Numbered from the stretch's first letter, positions 1-7,200 are shown. The stretch is DNA of 22,141 bases from PALSA-505 sp035308365 (GCA_035308365.1 DATGGU010000141.1:1-22141); one strand, 5' to 3'. Notes: a model not told the origin generated them from the letters alone. Numbers and translations are program-made.

Positions 1-227
1 AGCCCGACGCGCGACAATACCAGGGGACCAATGATGCTGCACAGCCTGACGTCGCGTTTGTGACTCATGAGAGGCTTGTTGCACAAGTGACCCGAGAGGT
101 CTTCGGGGTGTGACCCTACGAGCGATCCGCGAAAGGGTCTGACTTGGGGTGCGCCCAGGTCGGTGCCATTAGCTGCCCTGGGCTTCCATGATCAGTACCC
201 CAGCCAGAAGTGCCGAGCGTGGCCAGG

Positions 228-449
228 TCAACACATACATACGCGGCAATTCTCCAGCACCGGGACCCGGATGCGGGCCGATCTTGCCTCGTCCTCGGAA
301 CCGTAGCGCCCCAGCCACCGGTTGACCCGCTCGTCCCGGCCGTGCCCCCGTCCCGTCCCGTGGTTGCAGTGAGGACAATTCCCGCGATGCACTTTGGCCT
401 TGCGGGTGATCATGTCCTCATAGATCCAGTACTCATCCGCGTCAGGCAA
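228..449 (-). CDS. Small Cys-rich (putative zinc-binding) protein, 73 aa
   Basis: The product is a 73-residue protein starting YWIYEDM near residue 7. It carries His21, the pair Cys25-x2-Cys28 (GNCPHCNHG) and a C-terminal cluster Cys68, Cys71, Cys73. Two CxxC pairs with a nearby His suggest a structural zinc site. The layout (aromatic YW-YE start, a K-rich strand leading to HRG-C-x2-C-N-G, then RW-G and a late CxxC) resembles a widespread family of short uncharacterised bacterial proteins, which I recall but cannot check here. The start is TTG at 449, chosen because GGGAGAG lies at the right distance upstream; there is no in-frame ATG near it. It stands alone in a gene-poor stretch. No function is proposed. 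Confidence 0.55.
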   Translation of the reverse strand: MPDADEYWIYEDMITRKAKVHRGNCPHCNHGTGRGHGRDERVNRWLGRYGSEDEARSARIRVPVLENCRVCMC

Positions 450-1032
450 TGAACTCTCCCAGTGGTTCTGATCCGGCTGCGACGGGTCGGGTCGAGCCGG
501 ATCGGTATGGGATCAGAGCCTAGAAGATCCGAAGTCGCGCGAGGCGGACGCCCGGGGACCAGCGCGGGGTGCGGTCTGGCCGTTCTGGAAACCCTCGGTA
601 CCCGGTGGGCTTTGAGAGCAGCGGCTACCGGCGCAAGGTCGTGTGAGCTGAGCTTGCCGTGATGAGCGGCACCCAGCCACCTGTCTGAACAGACCCCGCT
701 CCGGCTGCTGCTGGTCGGTGGAGCGGTCTTTGAGCCTGAAGTCAAGCCGCTGCGCTTGGAGATCAGGCGATCGTGCCCGCCTCGGCTCGGCCCGGCTCGG
801 CCCGGCTCGGCTCGGGGTCAGCCAGATCCCGCTAAGTAGCGGGACTCTACCTATTGATGGAATGGTTGGTTACGGTCGGTGAGAACGGTAACACTGTGGT
901 TCCAGGGATGCTGAAGAATGTCGTGTAGATCGATCTGAATGGCGGATCTGACGTCGATGTTGGTGTAGTTTGCTTTTGAGAGACTCTGCGCAGGCCCCTG
1001 CTATCTAGGTTACCGATGAGGGGATCATCCCA
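450..1032. other. 583-bp stretch with no convincing gene
   Basis: Short open frames occur on both strands (for example 462-662 plus and 410-745 minus), but they are compositionally biased Arg/Pro/Gly/Ser-rich strings with no recognisable family or good start signal. Base composition is uneven: 500-820 is GC-rich and 840-1030 clearly more AT-rich. It contains a pentamer array at 781-815. An extended -10-like TGC-TATCTA ends at 1007, ahead of the small peptide gene. Part of this could be decayed coding sequence, but no parent gene is recognisable. Confidence 0.5.
781..815. repeat. Seven tandem CYCGG pentamers
   Basis: Seven consecutive copies of CTCGG or CCCGG in the order T,T,C,T,C,T,T at the variable base, followed by GG. 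It is a simple-sequence array outside any supported gene. Slippage could change the copy number. No function is implied. Confidence 0.7.
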
Positions 1033-1296
1033 ATGAAAACCCATAGATCGACACTGCACGTCCGCATGCAGGCACAAACCGTTCCTGCCGAGGACTCTAC
1101 CGGATCTACACGCGCCGATTCAGCTGGCCGTACGGTCCGCGGGATTGCCATTCTAGCTCTCGTGCTCGGCAGCGGTCTCGGTGCCGAAGCGGCGGCAACC
1201 TCAGGCCACAGCGGTACCCACCCTAGCGCCTTTAAGATGTCGGCTCCGTCCGCGTCGAAGCCGCACATCATCAACTACCGGCCCTGGATGTACTAA
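1033..1296 (+). CDS. Candidate small exported peptide, 87 aa
   Basis: The product has a hydrophilic N-region, a hydrophobic segment at about residues 37-54 (RGIAILALVLGSGLG) ending in AEA, a typical signal-peptidase I pattern, and a mature part of about 34 residues ending HIINYRPWMY. It has no cysteine. ATG 1033 follows GAGGGG (1018-1023) at nine bases; ATG 1066 is an alternative giving a more normal signal-peptide N-region. Third-position GC is clearly lower than in the rest of the window, so either the gene was acquired or it is not coding. The ribosome-binding region overlaps the palindrome GGGAT-C-ATCCC (1021-1031), which could hide it in RNA. A T-tracted hairpin lies downstream at 1535. 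No family is recognised; it could be chance. Confidence 0.35.
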   Translation: MKTHRSTLHVRMQAQTVPAEDSTGSTRADSAGRTVRGIAILALVLGSGLGAEAAATSGHSGTHPSAFKMSAPSASKPHIINYRPWMY

Positions 1297-1303
1297 CCTC
1301 GCA

Positions 1304-1384
1304 AGGCTTGGTCAGACCAGTGACAGGGGCAGAGTATCCGCAGGTAAGGCCGTTGATCGTCCGGCCAAGTCTGACCACAAGCCT
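1304..1384. repeat. Interrupted inverted repeat (AGGCTTG...GTCAGAC)
   Basis: AGGCTTG-GTCAGAC at 1304-1317 is matched on the other strand by 1369-1384, with two extra bases (CA) in the right arm. The left arm also contains the local palindrome TGGTC-A-GACCA (1309-1319). The pair lies just after the stop of the small peptide gene. It could be a 3' untranslated fold or the ends of a small relic element; there is no flanking target-site duplication that I can see. Confidence 0.4.
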
Positions 1385-1534
1385 CGGGGTAACGTTCAGA
1401 AGATCTGCTAATCTCCACATGCGGCATGATTGCGTTCTTGGAGACCGTGGCCATTCTCACGGAATGAGCTATTGTTTCCCGAGGGCTGACTCAAAGACTT
1501 AGAACAGCTCTTGCCGGATTTTAGCAACGCCTAT

Positions 1535-1597
1535 CTGCGGACGTTCACTGAGCGCTGTCACATCAGCGATTCAGTGAGCGTCCGCAGTGGCATTTTT
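1535..1597 (+). terminator. Long hairpin with T tract (rho-independent-type terminator)
   Basis: The 17-base arms at 1535-1551 and 1571-1587 are complementary except for one T/C difference that is a U-G pair in RNA. Inside them CGCTG (1553-1557) pairs with CAGCG (1564-1568) around a six-base loop TCACAT. The plus-strand sequence then reads TGGCATTTTT (T run 1593-1597). The T run is on the plus side only, so it fits ending a plus-strand transcript (perhaps from the small peptide gene), though it also faces the 3' end of the DivIVA-like gene. Confidence 0.6.
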
Positions 1598-1615
1598 ACC
1601 GGGCAGGATAACTTA

Positions 1616-1646
1616 CCGTATGCGCCACTAAGGCGGGCGCATACGG
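1616..1646. terminator. Perfect 11-bp stem hairpin beyond the DivIVA-like gene
   Basis: CCGTATGCGCC (1616-1626) is exactly complementary to 1636-1646 around a nine-base loop. It lies 125 bases beyond the minus-strand stop at 1771 and has no T run on either side, as is common for actinobacterial terminators. It may end the flavohemoglobin/DivIVA-like transcript, or be part of a structured element together with the hairpin at 1535. Confidence 0.45.
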
Positions 1647-1770
1647 ATGCGCGGGTGGAGCCGCGTGAACCTCTGGGCCGACTTTCCGGTGTTTTCGGCT
1701 CCGGCCGGATGCGCCGAGCTTTCCAGGCCAGACTTCCGCCCTACGACTGGCACATCCGGGGAGCGTATTG

Positions 1771-2523
1771 TCAGCGGTGGTTCAGGTAGCCGTTGCCGTT
1801 AATGTTGCCGTTGACATTGACCGGCGCGGCGGCGAACTGGGCGGGGGCCTGGGCGATGGGTATGTTCTGCGCCGCCTCCTGGAGCGAGTCCGCTTCCTTG
1901 CGCTCCCACTCCTCGATGCCACGCAGGATTCCCTCGGTGTAGGCGCGCAGGTGCGCCCGGTAGACGCCGCTGTAGGTACGCAGGTACGCCAGTTCCGCCT
2001 GCATGGCCTGCCGCTCCTGTTCGGACTGCGGCTGCGCCGGCGCGTTCAGCGCCGTCACCGCGGCGTCGCGGGCCCTGGCGTGCGCGTCTTCCAGCAGCAT
2101 GTCCGAGTGCTGCTGGGCTTCCCGCATGATCTCATCGCGGCGAAGCCTGGCTTCCTCGGTCACCCGGCTGCTGTACGCCTTTGCGTCGGCCACGTACCGG
2201 TCAGCGGTGATCTGCGCGGTCGACAGGATGCGGACCGCGTGTATGTGCGCGTCCGCCTCGCCGAAAAGCACCGCCTGCGGATCATTGTCGGAGCTTCCTT
2301 CAATGATCCGGCCGCGGAGCCGCTGGACTTCCTGCCATAGGGTCGTCCGGTCGTTCACCAGGCGCACAAACTCGCTGTGCACCATGCGCAGGAACTTCCG
2401 GACGGGTTCCTCTTCGTAACCGCGCCGCCCCAGTCGTGACAGGGGGAAGGTCACGGTCAGCAGATCTTCAGGGGTCATTCTGCCCTGGTCATCGAACCAT
2501 GCTCTGGTCAAGGCTCGCTCCAC
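1771..2523 (-). CDS. DivIVA-domain coiled-coil protein with Asn-rich tail
   Basis: The 250-residue product starts with a segment that looks like the DivIVA N-terminal domain: FPLSRLGRRGYEEEPVRKFL at 26-45, where the G-Y-(D/E)-x2-x-V-x2-F pattern is the family hallmark. A long charged, Ala/Glu/Arg-rich region (about 50-150 and 165-215) follows, predicted by eye to be coiled coil, then a low-complexity tail of Asn/Gly pairs (about 234-250, NVNGNINGNGY). DivIVA-family proteins bind curved membrane or organise polar growth and division; whether this one does is inference. The start is GTG 2523, which overlaps the flavohemoglobin 3' end by 16 bases and has GAAG upstream; ATG 2478 is an alternative. 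The overlap implies co-transcription and probably coupled translation. Confidence 0.8.
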   Translation of the reverse strand: MERALTRAWFDDQGRMTPEDLLTVTFPLSRLGRRGYEEEPVRKFLRMVHSEFVRLVNDRTTLWQEVQRLRGRIIEGSSDNDPQAVLFGEADAHIHAVRILSTAQITADRYVADAKAYSSRVTEEARLRRDEIMREAQQHSDMLLEDAHARARDAAVTALNAPAQPQSEQERQAMQAELAYLRTYSGVYRAHLRAYTEGILRGIEEWERKEADSLQEAAQNIPIAQAPAQFAAAPVNVNGNINGNGYLNHR

Positions 2524-3626
2524 CCGAAATCTTCGACGTGTATGTGTTCTTCCGGCATCCCCGCCGCGGCCAGCCGGTCGGTGACGTCGTGGACCATCTC
2601 CGACGGCCCGGCCACGTAGGCGGCGCGCCCGGACCAGTCGCCATACCGGGCCACCACATCCGCCAGGTTGCCGGTCTCACCGTTGAACCTGGAGTCGGCC
2701 GACACCACCGGGGTGACGGTCAGCCACGGGTGCTGGGCCGCCATCTTCTCCAGGCTGTCCAGGTCATAGAGCCCATCGGTGGTCCGCGCACCGAAGAACA
2801 GATGCACCTTCGGCGGCCGTGGCAGCTCCGTCAGCCGGCACAGGATGGCCTTCAGCGGAGCCAGTCCGGTGCTTCCCGCCACGAACAGCAGGTCCCGGTC
2901 GGACGGACGGTGGTTCAGGGTCAGGACACCGATGGGGGGTCCAATCCGCAGTTCCGCGCCGACGATCGAGCTGCTGGTGAGCGCCATGCTCACCAGGCCG
3001 CCGTCGACCAGCCGGATGTGGAACTCGAGCATGCCATCGGGACGTGGCGCGTTCGCCATGGAGTAGTAGCGCCACAGCCGCGGGCGGGTAGGAACTTCGA
3101 TCGACACGGACTGCCCTGGCAGGTAGTCCATCTGCTGCTCCGGCTGGACGAACAGCACGGAAATGTCGAACGACCGGTACTCGTGGGCCACGACCGTGCC
3201 GCGCCACCAGGCCGGCGCGACGGCCTCGTCAGAGCGCGCCGCCTCGGTCATGACCGTGGCGATGAGCTCGTAGGCCTCTTTCCAGTCGGCGGCCAGCTCT
3301 GGCGTCCAGTCTGGCCCCGAGAAGTACCGTATGGTCGCCAGCAGGCTGGACCCTACGGCATCGTAGTGCTCCACGAGGGCACCGAACTTCCGGTGATCAC
3401 GACCCAGTCCTTGCAGGAACGTGGCCAGCTCGTCGACGTTCTCCACCTGGGAAACGATCTTCACCAGGGCGTCCACGAAGTGACCGCGCTGCGATTCCAT
3501 CGAGACCGGGAACATGTCCCGGATCTCGGGATGCTTGATGAACAGGTCGGAGTAGAAGAACAACGGCAGTTCGTCGCCGTGCATGGAGATGTCGGCGAAG
3601 CTTTCGCGCAGCCGGGCAACGTCCAA
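2508..3626 (-). CDS. Flavohemoglobin-type protein (globin + FAD/NAD reductase)
   Basis: The product (372 aa from TTG 3626) has a globin domain at about 1-133, an FAD-binding ferredoxin-reductase domain at 137-233 and an NAD(P) domain at 235-372. Key flavohemoglobin positions are present: Tyr25 (B10) in FFYSDLF, Gln46 (E7), proximal His78 (F8) in GRDHRKF and Tyr88; the flavin motif R186-x-Y188-S189; and GSTGLAPL at 241-248 for the nucleotide. The usual late CGP motif reads AGP (about 339-341), so the Cys is absent. Family members oxidise NO to nitrate with NAD(P)H and O2 in the cytoplasm. The frame stays open to 3980, but upstream residues are atypical; TTG 3626 has GAGAAAGG eight bases before it and starts just where the globin fold begins. 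It is first in a two-gene unit with the DivIVA-like gene. Confidence 0.88.
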   Translation of the reverse strand: MDVARLRESFADISMHGDELPLFFYSDLFIKHPEIRDMFPVSMESQRGHFVDALVKIVSQVENVDELATFLQGLGRDHRKFGALVEHYDAVGSSLLATIRYFSGPDWTPELAADWKEAYELIATVMTEAARSDEAVAPAWWRGTVVAHEYRSFDISVLFVQPEQQMDYLPGQSVSIEVPTRPRLWRYYSMANAPRPDGMLEFHIRLVDGGLVSMALTSSSIVGAELRIGPPIGVLTLNHRPSDRDLLFVAGSTGLAPLKAILCRLTELPRPPKVHLFFGARTTDGLYDLDSLEKMAAQHPWLTVTPVVSADSRFNGETGNLADVVARYGDWSGRAAYVAGPSEMVHDVTDRLAAAGMPEEHIHVEDFGWSEP

Positions 3627-3739
3627 CAGACCCGCCTTTCTCCGCGGTCGCCAGCAGGGGACTGATACCGACGCGCCGCCCTCCAGGGCCAGGACCTGCG
3701 GAAACCACACAATCTGGCCGTAGGCACAATCGTGTCGGT

Positions 3740-3776
3740 ACTTGCAGAGACAAGTCTCACGCAAGTTGCATTGCAA
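3740..3776. promoter_or_regulatory. Candidate operator upstream of flavohemoglobin
   Basis: ACTTGC (3740-3745) and GCAAGT (3761-3766) form a perfect 6-bp inverted pair. Nested inside is GAGAC-AA-GTCTC (3747-3758), so a 27-bp dyad has two concentric arms. Immediately next to it is a second palindrome, TTGCA-T-TGCAA (3766-3776). The block sits 114-150 bp before the TTG start at 3626, where a promoter would lie. It does not match the NsrR site I recall for Streptomyces hmpA. The regulator is unknown. Confidence 0.5.
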
Positions 3777-3856
3777 GACATCCGTCAGCTGACCGATATT
3801 CGAAGCCACACGCGCTCGATGCGACAGCCGGGCACCAGACACCAGCGATGTCACAT

Positions 3857-3966
3857 CGACCGCATCTGGGGGCCGGGACGCCGGGTGGGGCGCGGGCGGA
3901 CCCCGTTTGGGGCGGAGCGCGGGCGCGGCGCGAAGGGCGGGGGGCGGGCGACCGCATTTGGGGCGG
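3857..3966. repeat. Three imperfect copies of a GACCGCATTTGGGGCGG-like unit
   Basis: Related units start near 3857 (CGACCGCATCTGGGGGC), 3896 (GCGGACCCCGTTTGGGGCGG) and 3948 (GCGACCGCATTTGGGGCGG), separated by G-rich spacers. The middle one contains CCCC-GTTT-GGGG, a small hairpin. They fill the gap between the sugar permease stop (3991) and the flavohemoglobin promoter region. They could serve as a G-rich 3' untranslated or terminator region, or be an interspersed repeat; only low-complexity bias is certain. Confidence 0.5.
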
Positions 3967-3990
3967 GGGCGACCGCGCAAGAAGGGCGGG

Positions 3991-4821
3991 TCAGCGGGCG
4001 ATTATGCCGCCCAGGCTGGTCATCACCTGGCGGCGCATGAGGATGAACAGGATCAGCAGGGGGAGCACTGACAGCAGCACACCGGCCATGACCGCGGGGA
4101 CGTTGACCGAGTACAGACCCTCGAGCTTGGTCAGCCCCAGGGGCAGCACGGCGACGCTGCCACTTTGGGTCAGGACCAGCGGGAGCAGGAAGTTGTTCCA
4201 GACGTTCAGGCCGTTGTAGATGGCCAGCGTGGCCAGCACGGGGCGGGACAGCGGCCAGATGAGCCGGCGGAAGACGGTCCACTCGCTGGCACCGTCGGTC
4301 AGCATCGCGCCGATCAGCTCGCGCGGGATGTCCCGGACGAAGCTGACCATGACAAGCACCGAGACCGGGATGGCGGCGGCGCTCAGGGTGAGGATCAGGG
4401 CGAACAACGTGTCGTACAGGTGCATCTTGTAGATGAGCACGTAGATCGGCACGATGATCGCCTGTACGGGGATGGCCAGGCCGAACAGCATCACCGCGAA
4501 CGCCGCGCCCACGGCCCGGGAGGACTGCCGGACGATCCGGAACGCCGCACCCAGGGAGATCGTGACGGTTGCCACGATGCAGGCCGCCGTCAGCAGGACG
4601 CTGTTCAGCAGGTACCGGCCGAGCCCGGCGTGGAAGACCGTGCTGTAGGAGCCGGCCGACAGGCCGCCCGAGGGTATCCACGGGTTGGCCGTCAGGTAGG
4701 TGCCCTGGGTGCGGAAGCTGGCCAGGATCATGTAGTACAGCGGGGCTATGACGATCACCAGCCACACCGTGGCCAGCGTGAACGCTACCAGCCGCCCAGG
4801 CCGGAACCGGCGGCGGCTCAT
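3991..4821 (-). CDS. Carbohydrate ABC transporter permease, MalG type
   Basis: This 276-residue membrane protein has about six hydrophobic segments (first at 12-34). The EAA-loop signature is at about 168-191 (ELIGAMLTDGASEWTVFRRL), where the permease docks on its ATPase. It is the second permease of a CUT1 sugar importer, taking the solute from the binding protein across the membrane. Its ATG overlaps the upstream permease stop by four bases (ATGA), so the two are translationally coupled. No ATPase gene accompanies them, which is normal for actinobacterial CUT1 systems that share an MsiK-type ATPase. This is the last gene of the three-gene operon; G-rich repeats follow it. Confidence 0.93.
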   Translation of the reverse strand: MSRRRFRPGRLVAFTLATVWLVIVIAPLYYMILASFRTQGTYLTANPWIPSGGLSAGSYSTVFHAGLGRYLLNSVLLTAACIVATVTISLGAAFRIVRQSSRAVGAAFAVMLFGLAIPVQAIIVPIYVLIYKMHLYDTLFALILTLSAAAIPVSVLVMVSFVRDIPRELIGAMLTDGASEWTVFRRLIWPLSRPVLATLAIYNGLNVWNNFLLPLVLTQSGSVAVLPLGLTKLEGLYSVNVPAVMAGVLLSVLPLLILFILMRRQVMTSLGGIIAR

Positions 4822-5795
4822 GCCGCTCCCTCCTGCTGGCTCGCCATCGAGGCGAAGCCGGTGAACCGGACCAGGCTGAGCGCGACCGCGATGCCGATCA
4901 TGCCCAGGATGACCGCGAGCACGCTGGCATAGCCATATTGATCCTGCAGGAACGCCACGTTGTACATGTCGAGGGAGAGCACGCGGGTGGTGTAGCCGGG
5001 GCCGCCGTCGGTCAGGATGTAGATGATGTCGAAGTAGGTCAGCGACCCGACGATCATCAGGATGCCCGAGGTGACCAGCGTGTAGCGTAGCTGCGGCAGT
5101 GTCACCCGCCAGAACATCTGCGCCGCGCTGGCACCGTCCAGCGTGGCGGCCTCGTACAGGACGGCCGGTATCTGCCTGCGGCCGACCGCGTACAGCAACG
5201 TGTGGAACGGGATGAACTGCCAGGCGATGATCGCGACGATCACATACAGGGTCAGATTAGGGTTGCCCAGCCAGTTCTGCTGCAGGAAGGCCAGGTGCCA
5301 GGACCGGGACAGCGCCGACAGCGCGCCGAAGTTGGGATCGAGCAGGGACTCCCACATCAGCGCGATGCCCGCCGTGGACATCAGCAGCGGGAGCACGAAG
5401 ATGGTCGCGTACACCGACCGGTAACGCTGGCGGCCGGCCGTGAACAGGCCGAGCGCCAGGGAGATCGGCGTCTGCACGACGTAGCTCAGCACCACGACCT
5501 TGGCGGTCACCACCACCGAGGTCCGGGCCACGGGATCGCGGAAGAACTGTGCCCAGTTCGACCCGCCGGCCCAGTGCGGTGTGCCCAGCCCGTTCCACCG
5601 GACGAAGCTGAGCGCGATGGCGGCGATCATCGGGACGATGATGAACAGGGCGAACAGCGCCATCGGCGGCCCGACCCCGGCCAGGTCGGCCAGCCGTGTG
5701 CCGCGCCGCCACCCGGGGCCGCCGCTCCGCCGGGGGGAGAGCGGAGCGGCGGCTTGGGCGGGGCGCGCGCCCGGAACCGTCGCCCGAGCGGTCAT
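4818..5795 (-). CDS. Carbohydrate ABC transporter permease, MalF type
   Basis: The 325-residue membrane protein has a 30-40 residue Arg/Pro/Ala-rich cytoplasmic N-tail, a first membrane segment at about 43-65 and the EAA loop at about 215-235 (EAATLDGASAAQMFWRVTLP). It is the partner of the MalG-type permease and forms the translocation pore with it. The start overlaps the binding-protein stop by four bases (ATGA at 5792-5795), and its own stop overlaps the next start in the same way, so all three genes are one coupled transcript. The family is certain; the substrate is not visible in the permease and is inferred from the neighbouring GH3 enzyme. Confidence 0.93.
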   Translation of the reverse strand: MTARATVPGARPAQAAAPLSPRRSGGPGWRRGTRLADLAGVGPPMALFALFIIVPMIAAIALSFVRWNGLGTPHWAGGSNWAQFFRDPVARTSVVVTAKVVVLSYVVQTPISLALGLFTAGRQRYRSVYATIFVLPLLMSTAGIALMWESLLDPNFGALSALSRSWHLAFLQQNWLGNPNLTLYVIVAIIAWQFIPFHTLLYAVGRRQIPAVLYEAATLDGASAAQMFWRVTLPQLRYTLVTSGILMIVGSLTYFDIIYILTDGGPGYTTRVLSLDMYNVAFLQDQYGYASVLAVILGMIGIAVALSLVRFTGFASMASQQEGAA

Positions 5796-7144
5796 GCGCC
5801 GGATGCGGCCGCGCTGTTGAGCACGGACTCGAACTTCTGCGGCGACTCGGAGAGCTCGAAGACCTGCGCCAGGTTGGTCAGCATCACGTTCGCCACCTGC
5901 GGTGTCATGGCCTGATCCCAGGAGTACTGGAAGCTTGGGGCGGTGCGCACCGAGTTGTAGATCGTGGTGTCGAAGGACGCCAGCGGCTGGCCGGCGAACA
6001 GCGGCGACGCGCCCTGGGTGACCGGCACCTCGCCCGCAGCCACCTCGGCCTTCGCGTAGCTGGACGAGGTCAGCTCGTCCTTGAAGAACGCCACGGCGAT
6101 CTTCTTCTGGGTGGCGGTGGCGTGGCTGGAGATTCCTACATAGCTGGCCGTGTTGCCGGCCAGGTCGGCAGGGTTGCCGCTGCCGCCGGACACGGCCGGG
6201 AACGCGGCCATGCCCAGGTTGCCACCGGACACGAACGACTTGTCCGCGCCCAGGATGCTGGAGATGTCCCAGTCACCCATGAGTTGCATGGCCGCCTTGC
6301 CGCTGTACACCAGGGCGTCGGAACCGCCGCCGCTGTAGTGCAGCGAGTCGAAGCCACTCTGGAACGCGCCGGCCTTCACCAGTTGCTGGATGTCGGTCAG
6401 CGCGCCGGTGACCGCCGGGTTGGACCAGCCGTTCGGCGTGTTGGCCTGCAGCGCCTGGGCCACGGACGGCCCGCCGATCCGGTCGGTCAGGTATTCCAGG
6501 TACATCAGGCCCGGCCACTGGTCGCCGTTGGCCAGCGAGATCGGCGCGATGCCATGGGATTTCAGGGTGGCGACCGTGGACAGCAGGCCGCTGAACGTGG
6601 TGGGGAACGTCAGGTGGTACCTGGCGAAGATGGACTTGTTGTAGAAGAAGTAGACCGGCTGGGTCCCTTCGACCGGGACGCCGTAGACATGGCCCTGATA
6701 CGTGACCGCCCCCAGCGAGGAGGGCAGGAACGACGAGAGCCAGGACGGGTTGCCCAGCGAGTAGACATCACCGGCCTTGATGTACTGCTGCAGGGTGCCG
6801 CCGCCCCAGGTCCAGAAGATCGTCGGCGGGTTGCCGGCCCCCATCGCGAGCTGGATCTTCTGCTTGTACGACTGGTTCTCGACGAAGTTGATCGTGATGT
6901 GATCGCCTGGGTGGCTCTTCTCGAAGGACGTGACAAGGTTCTGCACGGCGGTGTTGGCTGGGCTGGGGCCGGTCGTGACCAGCCACATCGTGACGGTGCC
7001 CGATGAGCTGCCGCTCGCGGGCCCCTTGCCGCTGCCAGCCGCCGATCCACACGCGGCGAGCGTGAGAGCCGTCGCCGCTGCCGCTGCTGTTAACCAGCCA
7101 CCGCGGGCGGCGCGCCTTGCCGAACGTCCGGGCGTGTCAGCCAT
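5792..7144 (-). CDS. Sugar ABC transporter substrate-binding lipoprotein
   Basis: The 450-residue extracellular binding protein has a signal peptide with Arg residues at 7-14, a hydrophobic stretch and lipobox LAAC, with the lipid-anchored Cys at 32, followed by a Gly/Ser linker. The mature part matches family 1 solute-binding proteins (TVTMWLVTTG near the mature start, then SFEKSHPGDHI, then VPVEGTQPVYFFYNKSIF), including the family-typical FFYNKSIF strand. It catches an oligosaccharide outside the cell and delivers it to the two permeases downstream. ATG 7144 has GGGAGG five bases upstream. It is the first gene of its operon, with a good promoter at 7223-7252 and a candidate LacI site between promoter and start. 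Confidence 0.93.
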   Translation of the reverse strand: MADTPGRSARRAARGGWLTAAAAATALTLAACGSAAGSGKGPASGSSSGTVTMWLVTTGPSPANTAVQNLVTSFEKSHPGDHITINFVENQSYKQKIQLAMGAGNPPTIFWTWGGGTLQQYIKAGDVYSLGNPSWLSSFLPSSLGAVTYQGHVYGVPVEGTQPVYFFYNKSIFARYHLTFPTTFSGLLSTVATLKSHGIAPISLANGDQWPGLMYLEYLTDRIGGPSVAQALQANTPNGWSNPAVTGALTDIQQLVKAGAFQSGFDSLHYSGGGSDALVYSGKAAMQLMGDWDISSILGADKSFVSGGNLGMAAFPAVSGGSGNPADLAGNTASYVGISSHATATQKKIAVAFFKDELTSSSYAKAEVAAGEVPVTQGASPLFAGQPLASFDTTIYNSVRTAPSFQYSWDQAMTPQVANVMLTNLAQVFELSESPQKFESVLNSAAASGA

Positions 7145-7187
7145 GGTTCCTCCCGGTCGCCATCGGCGCCTGAGTCCAAAATGTATC

Positions 7188-7200
7188 GGAAAACTTTAGG
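7188..7200. promoter_or_regulatory. Candidate LacI-family operator before the sugar transporter
   Basis: GGAAAACTTTAGG is an imperfect inverted sequence of the AAA-xx-TTT kind recognised by many LacI-family repressors. It lies about 15-30 bases downstream of the predicted transcription start of the binding-protein gene, a position suited to repression. A related TTTTC/GAAA sequence is found on the other side of the gap at 7342-7354. The match is by eye only. Confidence 0.4.

Larger units (their letters stand above)
1297..1770. other. 474-bp non-coding stretch rich in inverted repeats
   Basis: No supported gene lies between the small peptide stop and the DivIVA-like gene stop. The short plus-strand frames here (1308-1502, 1511-1789) run through the hairpins and lack start signals. 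What the region does hold is structure: an interrupted inverted repeat at 1304-1384, a weak CATTC/GAATG pair near 1453, a 53-base hairpin with a T tract (1535-1597) and a perfect 11-bp stem (1616-1646). Confidence 0.6.

Noticed and set aside
64..100. GAGAGGCTTGTTGCAC, reminiscent of some insertion-sequence ends
   Set aside because: No transposase, partner inverted repeat or target duplication is visible in the window.
1543..1558. Shared 12-mer GTTCACTGAGCG at 1543 and 12936
   Set aside because: A 12-base match between two places in 22 kb is expected by chance; flanks do not extend it and the second site has no hairpin.
2436..3665. 409-aa frame opposite the flavohemoglobin gene
   Set aside because: Antisense shadow with no family; the flavohemoglobin frame is clear.
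3627..3980. N-terminal extension of the flavohemoglobin frame up to 3980
   Set aside because: It would add about 118 Pro/Arg/Cys-rich residues not seen in the family, run through the dyad operator region, and lacks a ribosome-binding site; TTG 3626 fits the globin start.
3851..4765. 304-aa minus-strand frame overlapping the MalG-type permease
   Set aside because: Shadow of the permease in another frame; His/Pro/Arg-rich without hydrophobic segments.
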